64,000 bases of DNA from Thermomicrobiales bacterium. GTDB taxonomy: Bacteria; Chloroflexota; Chloroflexia; Thermomicrobiales; CADCWN01. The DNA is taken from positions 262,206-326,205 of the forward strand of contig JAUJMV010000001.1 in the NCBI GenBank assembly GCA_030446685.1, given 5' to 3'. This document shows, one piece after another, positions 16,760-25,699 of this stretch; position 1 is the stretch's first letter, and each line of letters begins with the position of its first letter. The notes beneath the pieces were generated by a model. The model made no database searches and had not been told where the DNA came from. It saw nothing but the letters and a program-made list of their open reading frames with translations. Both the position numbers and the translations under genes were made by a program.

Positions 16760-19429
16760 ATGGCTTGGACAGGATCGCTCTTCGGACGCCCCTTCATCCT
16801 CCACGAGCCGCGCCTCCTGCTGCTCGCCCTCGCCCTCGGCGCGGTCGTTGCCGCCATCTGGCTGCGCCGCGGCCGGCACCAGCTCCCCTGGACCGCCGTC
16901 CTCGTGCGGACCCTCGTCTTCACCGCTTTCGCCGTCGCCCTGGGGCAGCCCGCGGTCGAGCGGCCCACCCCGGTCGAGGCAACCGTCTTCGTCCTCGACA
17001 TCTCGCGCAGCATGGGCGGCTTCGACGACGAGCGGCTGCGCGCCGTCGAGGCGCGGCTGCGCGACGCCGTCGCCAGCAACAACGGACGCCAGCCCCTCGG
17101 CCTCGTCGCCTTCGCCGAGCGCGCCGTCGTCGTCTACCCGGTCGGCGCCCTCGGCGCGCTCCCCGATCGCGCCCGCTTCCGCGCCGCGCTCGACGGGGCC
17201 GACGTCGGCTCGCGCGACTACACCGACCTCACCGCCGCCCTGCGCCTCGCCGAGGCCCTCCCCGCCAGCGCCGGCAAGCGCCTCGTCCTGATCACCGACG
17301 GGCAGGAGACCCTCGGGGACGCCGCCACCTGGGTCGTCGCCGCCCGCGCCCGCGGCGTCTCGGTCGACACCTACCGCCCCGACGGCCGCCCCTGGGCCGC
17401 CGACATGCGCCTCTCCGACCTGCGGATGCCCGAGAGCGCCTGGCAGGGGGACGACCTCGAGGTCGAGACGATCGTCACCAGCGAGGCCCCCGGCGAGGCG
17501 ACGCTGCGCCTGCTGGTGGACGGCCGGCCGCTCGGGTCGCAGCCGGTCACCCTCCAGGCCGGCGCCAACAGCTTCCGCCTCGTCCTCAAGCCGCTGTCCC
17601 CCGGCTTCCACGCCGTCACCGCCGAGATCGCGCCCCAGGGGCCGGACGCCATCGCCGAGAACAATGCCCTCGCCGCCACCACCGTCGTCCGCGACAAGCC
17701 GCGCATCCTCGTCCTCGAAGGGCAGCGCGGCAACGCCGAGAAGCTGCGGCGGACGCTCGAGGCGGGCAACAGCACCGTGACCGTCCGCGAGCCGGGCAGC
17801 CTCTCGGAGCGCCTCCCCGACCTCGCCGCCTACGACGGCATCGTGCTGGTCGACGTCCCGGCCGGCGCCCTGAGCGCCGGCCGCCAGAAGGCGCTCCAGG
17901 AGTACGTCCGCACCCTCGGGCGCGGCCTCGTCGTCACCGGCGGGGTCGGCAGCTTCGGGCGCGGCGGCTACGCCGGCACCACCCTCGAGGAGACGCTGCC
18001 GGTGCGGGTCCGCCCGCGCGAGGAGGTGCGGCGCGTCCCCGCCGCCCTGCTGATCATCATCGACACCTCCTACTCGATGGACTTCCCGCGCGGCGCCGCC
18101 AGCCGCATGGAGATGGCGAAGACCGCCGCCGCCAGCGCCATCCGTGCGCTCGAGCCGGGCGACGAGGTCGCCGTCCTCGCCTTCAGCGACAACAACAACT
18201 GGGTCACCCGCCTACGGCAGATCCGCACCAGCCAGGACATGGACCAGGTCGCCGAGCTGATCAGCCGCCTCAAGCCGGAGGGGCTGACCCAGATGTACCC
18301 CGCCCTCAACGAGAGCATCGGCGAGTTGAGCACCAGCCGCGCCGGCACCAAGCACGTCGTCCTCCTCTCCGACGGCTCCCCCTCCAACCCCTTCGACGAC
18401 CGCCAGTTGACCGGCCGGATGCGCGCGGCGGGGATCACCCTCTCCAGCATCGCCATCGGCGACGGGGCCGACACCGCGCTGATGGAGCGGCTGGCGAAGG
18501 GCGGCAACGGGCGCTACTCCTTCGCCCGCAAGCCGGAGGAGATCCCCCTGCTGACGCTGGAGGAGGCCGAGCGGATCAGCACCAAGACCGTGGCGAGCGG
18601 CAGCTTCCGCGCGGTGCAGACCGCCCCCAGCCCGATCATGCGCGGCCTCGACCCCGCCAAGCTCCCCGCGATCGGCGGTTACCAGATCACCGAGGTCAAG
18701 CCGGACGCGCAGCAGATCCTCGCCTCCGGCGAGAACGAGCCGGTGCTGGCCCAGTGGCAGTACGGCCTCGGCCGCGTCGTCGCCTGGACCAGCGACACCA
18801 GCCAGAACCTCACCCCCGAGTGGCGCGAGAGCGACCTCTACGCCCCCTTCTGGAACCAGGCGGTGCGCTGGACCCTGGCGGAGTCGGGGAGCCGCCACTT
18901 CCGCCTGCAAACGGCCGCCGACGGGCGCGATCTCGTCGTGACGGTCGACGCCTTCGACGACAACGGGGTGCCGGTCAACCTCGCCCAGTTGCAGGGGACG
19001 CTGCGGACCAGCGCGGGCGACGGCGTGCCGATCGTCCTGCCGCAGAGCGCGCCCGGCCGCTACGAGGTCCGCCTCTCCGAGCTGGAGCCGGACGCCTACC
19101 AGCTCGACCTGCAGCAGGCGCGCGGCGGCGGCACGGTCGCCGATGTCCTCGGCTTCAGCGTGCCGTACCCGATCGAGTTGCGCGGCCAGTCCCAGGACGA
19201 CGCCAAGCTCACCGCCCTGGCGGAGCGGACCGGCGGCTTCGTCCTGACCGGCGACCAGTCGCTCTTCGACAAGCGCGGCAGCTCGCGCGTCCTCAGCGTG
19301 CCGCGCTTCCAGCCGGTCTGGCCCTGGTTCGTCGCCCTCGGCCTGGCCCTCTTCCTGCTTGACATCACCCTGCGCCTCGGTTACACCGGCACCTCGCTCA
19401 CCCAACTGCGCCGCCTGATGCCGCGCTAG
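16760..19429 (+). CDS. Membrane protein with two vWA domains and a GATase1-like domain
   Basis: 889 residues, intact. Order: membrane segments (residues about 15-35 and 45-65), first vWA with VFVLDISRSMGG (MIDAS D-x-S-x-S), a beta-rich region with the conserved phrase AENNALAATTVVRDKPRILV leading into a class I amidotransferase-like fold without an evident catalytic Cys (RGLVVTGGVGSFGRGGY), second vWA with LIIIDTSYSMDFPRG and LLSDGSPSN, then Ig-like beta segments and a C-terminal membrane helix (WFVALGLALFLLDITL). This is the architecture of membrane-bound double-vWA proteins found beside BatA/DUF58 genes. Its start is preceded by GGGAGCTGAGAG. Extracytoplasmic location of most of the chain is inferred from the terminal helices. 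Confidence 0.85.
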   Translation: MAWTGSLFGRPFILHEPRLLLLALALGAVVAAIWLRRGRHQLPWTAVLVRTLVFTAFAVALGQPAVERPTPVEATVFVLDISRSMGGFDDERLRAVEARLRDAVASNNGRQPLGLVAFAERAVVVYPVGALGALPDRARFRAALDGADVGSRDYTDLTAALRLAEALPASAGKRLVLITDGQETLGDAATWVVAARARGVSVDTYRPDGRPWAADMRLSDLRMPESAWQGDDLEVETIVTSEAPGEATLRLLVDGRPLGSQPVTLQAGANSFRLVLKPLSPGFHAVTAEIAPQGPDAIAENNALAATTVVRDKPRILVLEGQRGNAEKLRRTLEAGNSTVTVREPGSLSERLPDLAAYDGIVLVDVPAGALSAGRQKALQEYVRTLGRGLVVTGGVGSFGRGGYAGTTLEETLPVRVRPREEVRRVPAALLIIIDTSYSMDFPRGAASRMEMAKTAAASAIRALEPGDEVAVLAFSDNNNWVTRLRQIRTSQDMDQVAELISRLKPEGLTQMYPALNESIGELSTSRAGTKHVVLLSDGSPSNPFDDRQLTGRMRAAGITLSSIAIGDGADTALMERLAKGGNGRYSFARKPEEIPLLTLEEAERISTKTVASGSFRAVQTAPSPIMRGLDPAKLPAIGGYQITEVKPDAQQILASGENEPVLAQWQYGLGRVVAWTSDTSQNLTPEWRESDLYAPFWNQAVRWTLAESGSRHFRLQTAADGRDLVVTVDAFDDNGVPVNLAQLQGTLRTSAGDGVPIVLPQSAPGRYEVRLSELEPDAYQLDLQQARGGGTVADVLGFSVPYPIELRGQSQDDAKLTALAERTGGFVLTGDQSLFDKRGSSRVLSVPRFQPVWPWFVALGLALFLLDITLRLGYTGTSLTQLRRLMPR

Positions 19430-19777
19430 CGTGGCCCCCGGCCCTCAACCTGGAAGGAGCGCAGGTCCAGGGATGAGTTGAAGCCGTAGGCGCGGTACAA
19501 CGCGACCCGAAGGGAATCGGTGTGCTATGGCGCCGAGTGCTGGCGTTGCGCCGGGCGCGCGTGCAGTCCTCCCCGGTTGATGGGACGCCGTCACCACGGT
19601 CATGCGCCTATAGATTGGGCTACGGGGTGGCCCTGTCATCCTGAGCCGCAGCGAAGGATCGGTCTCCCCGGCACCCGTGTGGCGGATGGCCTCGTCCGGT
19701 GCTGGAGAAACCGATCCTGACAGGGAAGATCGCTGCGGTTCTTCCTCAGGACGCCAGTTGCCGTAAAATCGTGGGCG
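19430..19777. repeat. Intergenic region with a REP-like hairpin element
   Basis: No gene is supported. At 19631-19750 a hairpin element is present: GTCATCCTGAGCCGCAGCG then AAGGATCGGTCTCC on one side, and GGAGAAACCGATCCTGACAG then GGAAGATCGCTGCGG on the other, giving nested inverted repeats. The GTCATCCTGAG...GCAGCGAAGGATC phrase is a widespread repeat type in GC-rich bacterial genomes. Confidence 0.6.
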
Positions 19778-20737
19778 CTATCTTTGCCGATCACCGCTCG
19801 GTTTTGTGCGCGATGAAGAGCACACCCGTGTACGGCCACCAGGAGCGCCGGTGGCCGCATTCCGGCACGGCTCGCGGTGCCTAGAGGGTGATTCGGCCCA
19901 GCCGGCGATCAGCGCGGCGGCCTCCTCCTCGCGGTCGGTGTAGACATGGTCCGCGCCGGTGATGAGGTGGGTGGTGACGCGGGCGGCGCGCGCGGCCGCG
20001 CGGATGGTCGCCAACTCGACCTCGCCGCCGACATCGCGATCGCCGTAGAACACCAGCAGCGGGAGGCGGAGCCGTGCGATCGATGGGCCGGCGGGGTCGG
20101 CGGTGTATGTCTGCGCCTGCACCGTCGCGCGGCTGACCACGTTCCCGGCGCTCAACCGGTACCAGTGCGCGCCCATCAGGGGCGCGCAGCAGTTCAGTCG
20201 CGCGCCCCTCCGCGGCGAGGCGCCGTGCCCGCTCGACGATCTCCTTCGGCCAGTGTCCGTGCAAGTCGGGGGAGGCGAGCGCCACCCCGGCGATCGAGCG
20301 CCACCCCGGCGATGCGCGGGTCCTGCCGTTCCGCCTGGTAGCGGATCACCTTGACGGCGCCCAGGCTGTGCCCGACGAGCACGACGCCGCGCGCGCCCTC
20401 CATTGCCAGGTCCACCCACGCGGCGAGGTCGCGGGGCTTTCCTCAATCGTTCCCAGGCACTCCCGCCGGCGACCGGGCGATCCGTCGCGACTTGCCAGAG
20501 GGTGGCGCCGATGTCGTGCCCGCGCGAATTGCCGCTGACGAAACAGTAGCCGCGCCGCGCCAGCGCCCGGCCGAGGGTCACATAGGGATAATCGCAGAAG
20601 GAGCCGGTGTTGCCGTGCATCCAGACGATCGCGACGGGCCGGATCGGGCCGTCGCCCGGCCGGATCGCGATCCCGGTGAGGGCGATCCCATCTTCGCTCG
20701 CCGTGTAGACCAGTTCTTCGCTGGACCTGGTTGCCAT
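19778..20737 (-). pseudogene. Alpha/beta hydrolase, multiply frameshifted
   Basis: Start MATRSSEELVYTASEDGIAL at 20737. The first 90 residues (AIVWMHGNTGSFCDYPY, the oxyanion HG region; GYCFVSGNSRGHD) are in one frame. The nucleophile elbow GVVLVGHSLGAVK is found in a second frame (about 20340-20400). The cap region (SPDLHGHWPKEIVERARRLA) is in a third, and the C-terminal VFYGDRDVGGE with the acid Asp and GADHVYTD with the catalytic His are back in the first. All catalytic elements exist but are separated by at least three shifts. Either a decayed gene or a stretch with several base-call errors; neighbouring genes show the same problem. Confidence 0.65.
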
Positions 20738-20900
20738 GTCCCCTCGCCATGCATTGCCCTGCCATCCACTCGCACGCCGAGCCCCTCCCGCTATTGTCCA
20801 CGGGTATCATGACACCCTCTGGCAGGAAAACAGGGCATTCCACGCCCGGACGGCGAGTTAGAGCGGTTTCCGAAAAGATTGCCTCCGCCTCGGTGTCGTT

Positions 20901-20927
20901 CGTAGGGGCGTATTGCATACGCCCGAC
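20901..20927. repeat. GTAGGGGCG-type hairpin repeat
   Basis: GTAGGGGCGTATTGCATACG then CCC: a 10-bp palindromic core (GGGCGTAT / ATACGCCC). Single copy in the 280-bp gap between the broken hydrolase and the methyltransferase; nothing else is seen in this gap. Confidence 0.75.
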
Positions 20928-21016
20928 ACCCTGCCCTGGCACTTGTTCAACCATGTGGCGAACCGCTCTCATCGGACAAGCCCGCGCCGCGCTGGCCGGC
21001 AGTGGGGAGTGCCGAA

Positions 21017-21734
21017 TTAGCCGAGCTTGTACGCGATGAAGAGCACATCCGTATACGGCCGCCAGGAGCGCAGCGGCAGGGCCACCGCCCCGAACCCCGC
21101 ATCGCGGAGGGCGGCGAGCGATTCGTCGGTGTCGAGGAAGTAGAGCCCGTGCCCCTGCGTCGGGCCGAGGTGCGTCATCAGCCACTCCTGGCCCCTGGTG
21201 ATCGCGTACTTCCAGCGCGGCCGGCGCACCTGGCTCTTCCACAGGAAGACGCCGCCCGGCGCCAGCAGCCGGTAGCAGGTCGCGATCAGCTCGCGCTGCT
21301 TGTCGGGCGGGATCAGGTAGAAGACATCGGCCACCGTGATCGCCGCGTAGGGGCCGTCCGCCGCGTCCGGGTCGGCCGGCAGCGCCGTCGCGTCGGCGAC
21401 GTCGAAGCGGATGTTCGCGCGGTCGCCGACCGTCCGCCGCGCCGCCGCGATCTTCTCGGCGTCGATGTCGACCCCCCGCACCCGCCGCCCCGCACTGCCG
21501 AGCGCCAGCAGGTTGGCGACCAGCCCGTGCCCGCAGCCCAGGTCGAGGATCGCGCCGCGCCGGGGGCGTGCCGTTCCAGGACGGTCAGGTCGCTCAGGAA
21601 GGCGCGGACGCGAACGAAGAGCCGCTCCGCGGCCGGCGAGTCGTCGTAGAGGGCGAGCGCGCGCCGCAGAGCGCGCGGCGCGGCGCCGGCGAATGCGGCG
21701 TCTCGGTCGTCGTCTCGCGCGTCGTCACCGTCAT
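21017..21734 (-). CDS. Class I SAM-dependent methyltransferase, frameshifted in its N-terminal third
   Basis: ATG at 21734 (MTVTTRETTTE), then by frame changes near 21700 and 21555 the chain continues LYDDSPAAERLFVRVRAFLS and AILDLGCGHGLVANLLALG. DLGCGHG is motif I (SAM binding); GVDIDAEKI carries the acidic residue after strand 2; FDVADATALPAD and ITVADVFYLIPP are motifs II/III. The C-terminal 150 residues are intact to the stop at 21017. The second break lies at a run of five C. It is the last gene of a four-gene sugar/lipid operon and probably methylates a small-molecule or lipid-linked product; the substrate is unknown. Confidence 0.7.
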
Positions 21735-21741
21735 GCGCTCG

Positions 21742-23407
21742 TCACCGTATCATCTCCACCGCGTTGCGACCGGCGTCGAACCGGAACTGGGCGCCGCCGG
21801 CCGGCGTCTCGGCGACCGCCAGGGCGAAGCGGTCGCAGGCGAGCGGGATCCGCTCCAGCCCCGCCCCCGTCGGCGGCGCGCATCTCCAGGTCGAAGATCA
21901 GCGTCCGCTCGATCCCCGGCGGCGTCTGCCAGCGCTCGTCCCGCCCCGAGTTCAGGAATCGCACCCGCCCGTATTCCGGCAGATAGTACTCCATATGCTG
22001 CAAATAGGCCGAGGTCACGATCTCGGTCGTCGCCGGCGGGAAGTCGGCCCTGATGGTGGCGACCGCGTCGGCGATGGCGCGGTCCCGGCAAGCCAGGGTC
22101 GCCGCCGAGAAGAACGGATCGCCGCCCCCGGCGAAGAGCCAGACGTGGTACGGCAGGATCAGCGCCGCCAGCCCGGCCGCCAGGGCCGGTCGCAGCGTCG
22201 GCCCCCGGCCGCCCGCCACGCGCGGGGCAAATTCTCCGCGAAGGCGCCCGCCGCGTGGGCGATCCCCGCCGCCGCCGCCAGCAGCACCGCCGGCAGGAAG
22301 CTGAAGACGTAGCCCGCCTCCCCGATGTGGACCAGCAGGTAGAACGCCAGCGCCGGCCCCATCCAGAGGATCAGGAAGGGCGGGCGCCAGCCCTCGCGCC
22401 GCGGCTGGGTCGGCCACTGCACGAAGTAGGCGACCGCGGGGAGATCGCGAGGTGCAGGGCGTAATTGCCGAAGTTGACCAGCAGGGCCGCGTTCGCCCGC
22501 AGCCCCGCCCGGCCGGTCGCGAACGCCGACGTGCCGCGCTCCACGTTGGCCCCTTGCGCCGTCAGCGAGCGCCAGAGCGACCCCCACCCCTCCGAGGCCA
22601 GGTCGGTCGCCGCCCACCACGCGGCAACGCCCGCGATCCCCGCCAGCGCCGCCAGCCCCAGTTGTCCCCAGGCCGCGCGCCCCGCCAGGCCCGCCCCCCA
22701 GCCCCGCGACGAAGCAGGCCGCGAAGAGCGGGCCGAGGAAGAGGAGCAGATCCTGCCGGAAGCCGGCGATCGATCCGAACGCCAGCGCCGCCGCCCAGGG
22801 CCGCGCGATCCGCCCGTGCAGCAGCAGCCAGGCCAGCAGCGCCAGCACGGTCGAGCCGAGCGCCAGGACGGTATAGGGGTAGGTGATCTCCGCGAAGAAC
22901 CAGAACGAGACCGAGGCCAGCGCCAGGCCCCCGCCAGCAGGCCGGTCAGCCGGTCGAAGATCAGCGCCCCGAGCAGGTAGAGCGCGCCGGCCGTCAGGCT
23001 CGCCGCGACCATGCTGATCGCCACGTAGGCGGCGTTCGCCTCCCACCCCGTCAGCGCCGCGATCAGCTTGCCCAGCCCGACATAGTAGACGTAACCCGGC
23101 GGCTGCGGGTGGTGCGCCACGACGTTGTAGTCCCGCAGCGCCTGCGCGAAGAGCCCCGAATCCCAGGCCCAGAGCATCCGCGTGCGGAACGGCCAGCGGG
23201 CGATCAGCCCCAGCAGGACCAGCCCCGCCGCGATCGCGACATCGGCCCGCGTCCACAGGCCCGCCCGCGCGCCCGCCCCGTCCGCCACCCCGGCCCGCGC
23301 CCCGCGCGCCCCCCGCCGCCCCGCCGGCGACCGCGCCGCCCGCCCGGCCCCCGTAGCCCCCCTCCGGCATTCGACGGCGCGGGGGCGCCGTCCCTGCCCG
23401 TCATCAT
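21742..23407 (-). CDS. GT39/ArnT-like membrane glycosyltransferase, multiply frameshifted
   Basis: Start taken at ATG 23407, overlapping the ChbG stop as ATGA. Pieces in different frames give one polytopic protein: RADVAIAAGLVLLGLIARWP, then LWAWDSGLFAQALRDYN (the acidic residue in the first loop is typical for GT-C enzymes), YVYYVGLGKLIAAL, WFFAEITYPYTVLALGSTVL, GFRQDLLLFLGPLFAA, FLILWMGPALAFYLLVHIGE, and a C-terminal soluble part ending FDAGRNAVEMIR. At least four shifts, several at long C runs. GT-C enzymes use polyprenyl-phosphate sugars, which fits the neighbouring polyprenyl-phosphate glucosyltransferase-like GT2. Confidence 0.6.
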
Positions 23408-24398
23408 CCCCCACCCGCCCCCGCGGTCAGCCACCCCCGCGCGCGCGCCGCCGCGAAGCTGGTCACCGCGACCCCCTCCCCCCGAAAATCGCGTTCACGC
23501 GGGGATCGCCGAGCCCGCGCAGCTCCGCCTCCCGCGCGGCCACGTAGGCGTCCAGCCCGCGCAGCGCGTCGTCGACCAGCCCCGGATGACACATCATCTC
23601 GGTCACGCCGGGCGGCAGCGCGCGCAGCAACCCCCGCCACGCCTCGACCGTCGCCGGGAAGCGGAAGCCCGTGAACGCCGCCGCGCGCCGAGACCGTCAT
23701 ACGCCCCGCCCCACCGCCGATCCGCCGCCCTCACCAGCGCCGCGCGCGGCCCGCCCCCCCCCGCCCCCCGCAAGGGCCGCGGGTCGCGGATCGGCCGTTC
23801 TCTGGCGCCCCTTGTTCCGCATTCCGCGTTCCGCGTTCCGCGTTCCTTCAGCTCCTCCCAAAGTTGGGGGGCGGGGGGGGGCCGCGGCCCGCCGCACGAC
23901 CGGTATCCCGTACTCCCGCGCCAGCTCGGCGGCGACCGCCGCGACCGGCGCGAAGAGGTGCGTGTGGTGGTGGCCGTCGAGGTGGCTGAAGGGCAGGCCG
24001 GTCGCCAGGGCGCGCTCGAGCTGCGCGCGCAACTCGGCGCGCACCTCGTCCGCCCGCAGCCGGCCCCCGGCGGCGCGGGCCAGCCAGACCGGCAGCGGCG
24101 GGAACCGCCCGCCCCGCGCGACCAGGCTGGGGATGCGCGCGGCGGGCAGCGCCGGCCCGACGGCGGTCAGTGCCAGGTGGACGCCCAGATCGAGCGCCGG
24201 GTGCCGCCGCGCCAGCGCCACCGCGTCCGCGAAGCCGGGCGTGGTGACCATCAGCGAGGCGCCGCGCACCGGCCCCCGCAGGAAAGCGCCGATGATGCCG
24301 GCGTTGACCCCCGCCGTCAGCCCGAAGTCGTCGGCGTTGACGATGATTGCCCGCCGCGCCCCGTCCGTGCCGTTCGCCGGCGCCTGCTCGTGGATCAT
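23404..24398 (-). CDS. ChbG/YdjC-type carbohydrate deacetylase, disrupted by a repeat insertion
   Basis: N-terminal half is clear: AIIVNADDFGLTAGVN (metal-binding Asp-Asp), LDLGVHLALTAVGP (metal His) and FSHLDGHHHTHLFAP (His cluster), the hallmarks of the YdjC/ChbG/HpnK fold that deacetylates N-acetylated sugars or lipid-linked sugars. After YGIPVVRR (about 23890) comes about 110 bp of repeat sequence (a CCCAAAGTTGGGG palindrome plus tandem GGAACGC heptamers). In another frame the expected C-terminus then follows: GFRFPATVEAWRGLL, GVTEMMCHPGLVDDAL (the last metal-site His region). The repeat appears to have inserted into, and partly replaced, the coding sequence. Starts 46 bases after the GT2 stop. 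Confidence 0.65.
23814..23871. repeat. GCGTTCC heptamer array next to a CCCAAAGTTGGGG palindrome
   Basis: GTTCCGCATTCCGCGTTCCG and on to 23846: four to five tandem heptamers of GTTCCGC/ATTCCGC. Directly beside it is CTCCTCCCAAAGTTGGGGGG (23852-23871). No inverted partner array is seen here, unlike the other heptamer sites. Confidence 0.8.
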
Positions 24399-24444
24399 CA
24401 GCGGTTCCGCCAGGGGAGTGATACCGATCGCGGGCGGGGGGGCG

Positions 24445-25320
24445 TCACTCGGCCTCGTCGCCCTTGCGCGCCAGCCCTCGGTAGACGCCGCGCGCCGCGT
24501 TGAGCCGGATGCGCGCCAGGTCGCGCAACATCAGCAGCGAGTCCTGCACCGGGCGCACGCGGCTGCCGTCGGTGGAGCGGAGGGCGAACGGCACCTCCTT
24601 GATCCGGTAGCCCGCGCGCGCCGCCAGGAAGATCACCTCGGCGTCGAAGCTGAAGCGCTCGACCCGCTGCGCGCGGAAGAGGTTGCGGGCCACGTCGGCG
24701 CGATAGGCTTTGCAGCCGCACTGCGTGTCGCGCACGTCGCTGACCACCAGCCGGCGCACGCACCAGCGGAAGACGCGCCCCATGATCCGGCGCCGCAGCG
24801 GCGGCGGCACGACGTTGGTCGAGGCGGGGTGCCAGCGCGAGGCGATCGCGATGTCGTAGTCGCCGCGCAACGCGTCGAGGAAATCAGCCGTGATATCGAT
24901 CGGGATCGACAGGTCGGCGTCGGTGAACATCACGTAGCGCCCGCGCGCTGCCAGCACGCCCGTCCGCACCGCGTAGCCCTTGCCCCGGTTGGCGCGGTAG
25001 CCCAGCGCGCGCAGGTAGGGTTGCTCCGCGCCCAGCCGCTCGACCAACTCGGTCGTCCCGTCGGTGCTGCCGTCGCTGACGACGATGATTTCGTAGTCGA
25101 TCCCGCTGCCGGTGAGGTACTCGTGGATGGCGGCCAGCGAGGGGCCGAGGCGCTCGCCCTCGTTGTAGGCGGGGACGATCAGCGAGAGGAGGGGCTGCGG
25201 CTCCTCCTCTGCCGCCCGCGCCGCCGCGGTCGCGGGCAGCGGCGTCAGGATCGCCCGGCCGTCGCCGGCCTCCGCGCGTCGAACCGTGTTCACCTGTCCC
25301 CCGCGGGCGCGCTGCCCCAT
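24445..25320 (-). CDS. Family 2 glycosyltransferase, dolichyl/undecaprenyl-phosphate glucosyltransferase-like
   Basis: 291 residues, start ATG 25320 with GAGGGG upstream. GT-A fold: LSLIVPAYNEGERLGPSL (nucleotide binding), EIIVVSDGSTDGT (Asp contacting UDP), FTDADLSIPID (the DAD variant of the DXD metal motif), IASRWHPAST and RRLVVSDVRDTQCGCKAYRA. The DTQCGCK phrase and ADLS are characteristic of the polyprenyl-phosphate glucosyl/mannosyltransferases. No C-terminal membrane helices are seen. First gene of the operon with ChbG, GT39-like and methyltransferase genes: GT2 makes a polyprenyl-phosphate sugar, ChbG could deacetylate it and the GT-C enzyme transfer it; the order of steps is inference. 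Confidence 0.85.
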   Translation of the reverse strand: MGQRARGGQVNTVRRAEAGDGRAILTPLPATAAARAAEEEPQPLLSLIVPAYNEGERLGPSLAAIHEYLTGSGIDYEIIVVSDGSTDGTTELVERLGAEQPYLRALGYRANRGKGYAVRTGVLAARGRYVMFTDADLSIPIDITADFLDALRGDYDIAIASRWHPASTNVVPPPLRRRIMGRVFRWCVRRLVVSDVRDTQCGCKAYRADVARNLFRAQRVERFSFDAEVIFLAARAGYRIKEVPFALRSTDGSRVRPVQDSLLMLRDLARIRLNAARGVYRGLARKGDEAE

Positions 25321-25699
25321 GATTTCCCCTCGCCGTGGGGCGTGGCGGCGCCCACTCCGTCCCGCCTACTCTCCTAATCGGGCGTCCCTCCGGGGAGATG
25401 ATACGTGCTTCCGCCCCAACTGTAAAGGCGGGCGGCCGCGCGCGCAGGGCGAATGCGTTCTGGGATCGGCGTCCCCGCGGTGCGTGGCGCGCCCCCCGGC
25501 CTCCCAACGTTGGGGGGAGCAGACGTGGGGAAGGCGCCGGCCGCGCGGTGCGGCACGGGGCCGGCCGCGGTCCTGCTCCCCCCAGGATTGGGGGGCCGGG
25601 GGGGCGCACCCGCGGGACGAACTCCGAAGCATGGAGGATGCCTTCGCCCTGCCGCGCGCGGCGAGGCCGTCGCGCGGCCCCATGCCCCTCGCCGGGCGT
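25321..25699. repeat. Intergenic region with two CCCAACGTTGGG-type palindromes
   Basis: CTCCCAACGTTGGGGGGA at about 25501-25519 and CTCCCCCCAGGATTGGGGGG at about 25574-25594, separated by about 55 bp, the same spacing style as the pair at 14621-14712. No gene is supported in this 380-bp stretch. Confidence 0.65.
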
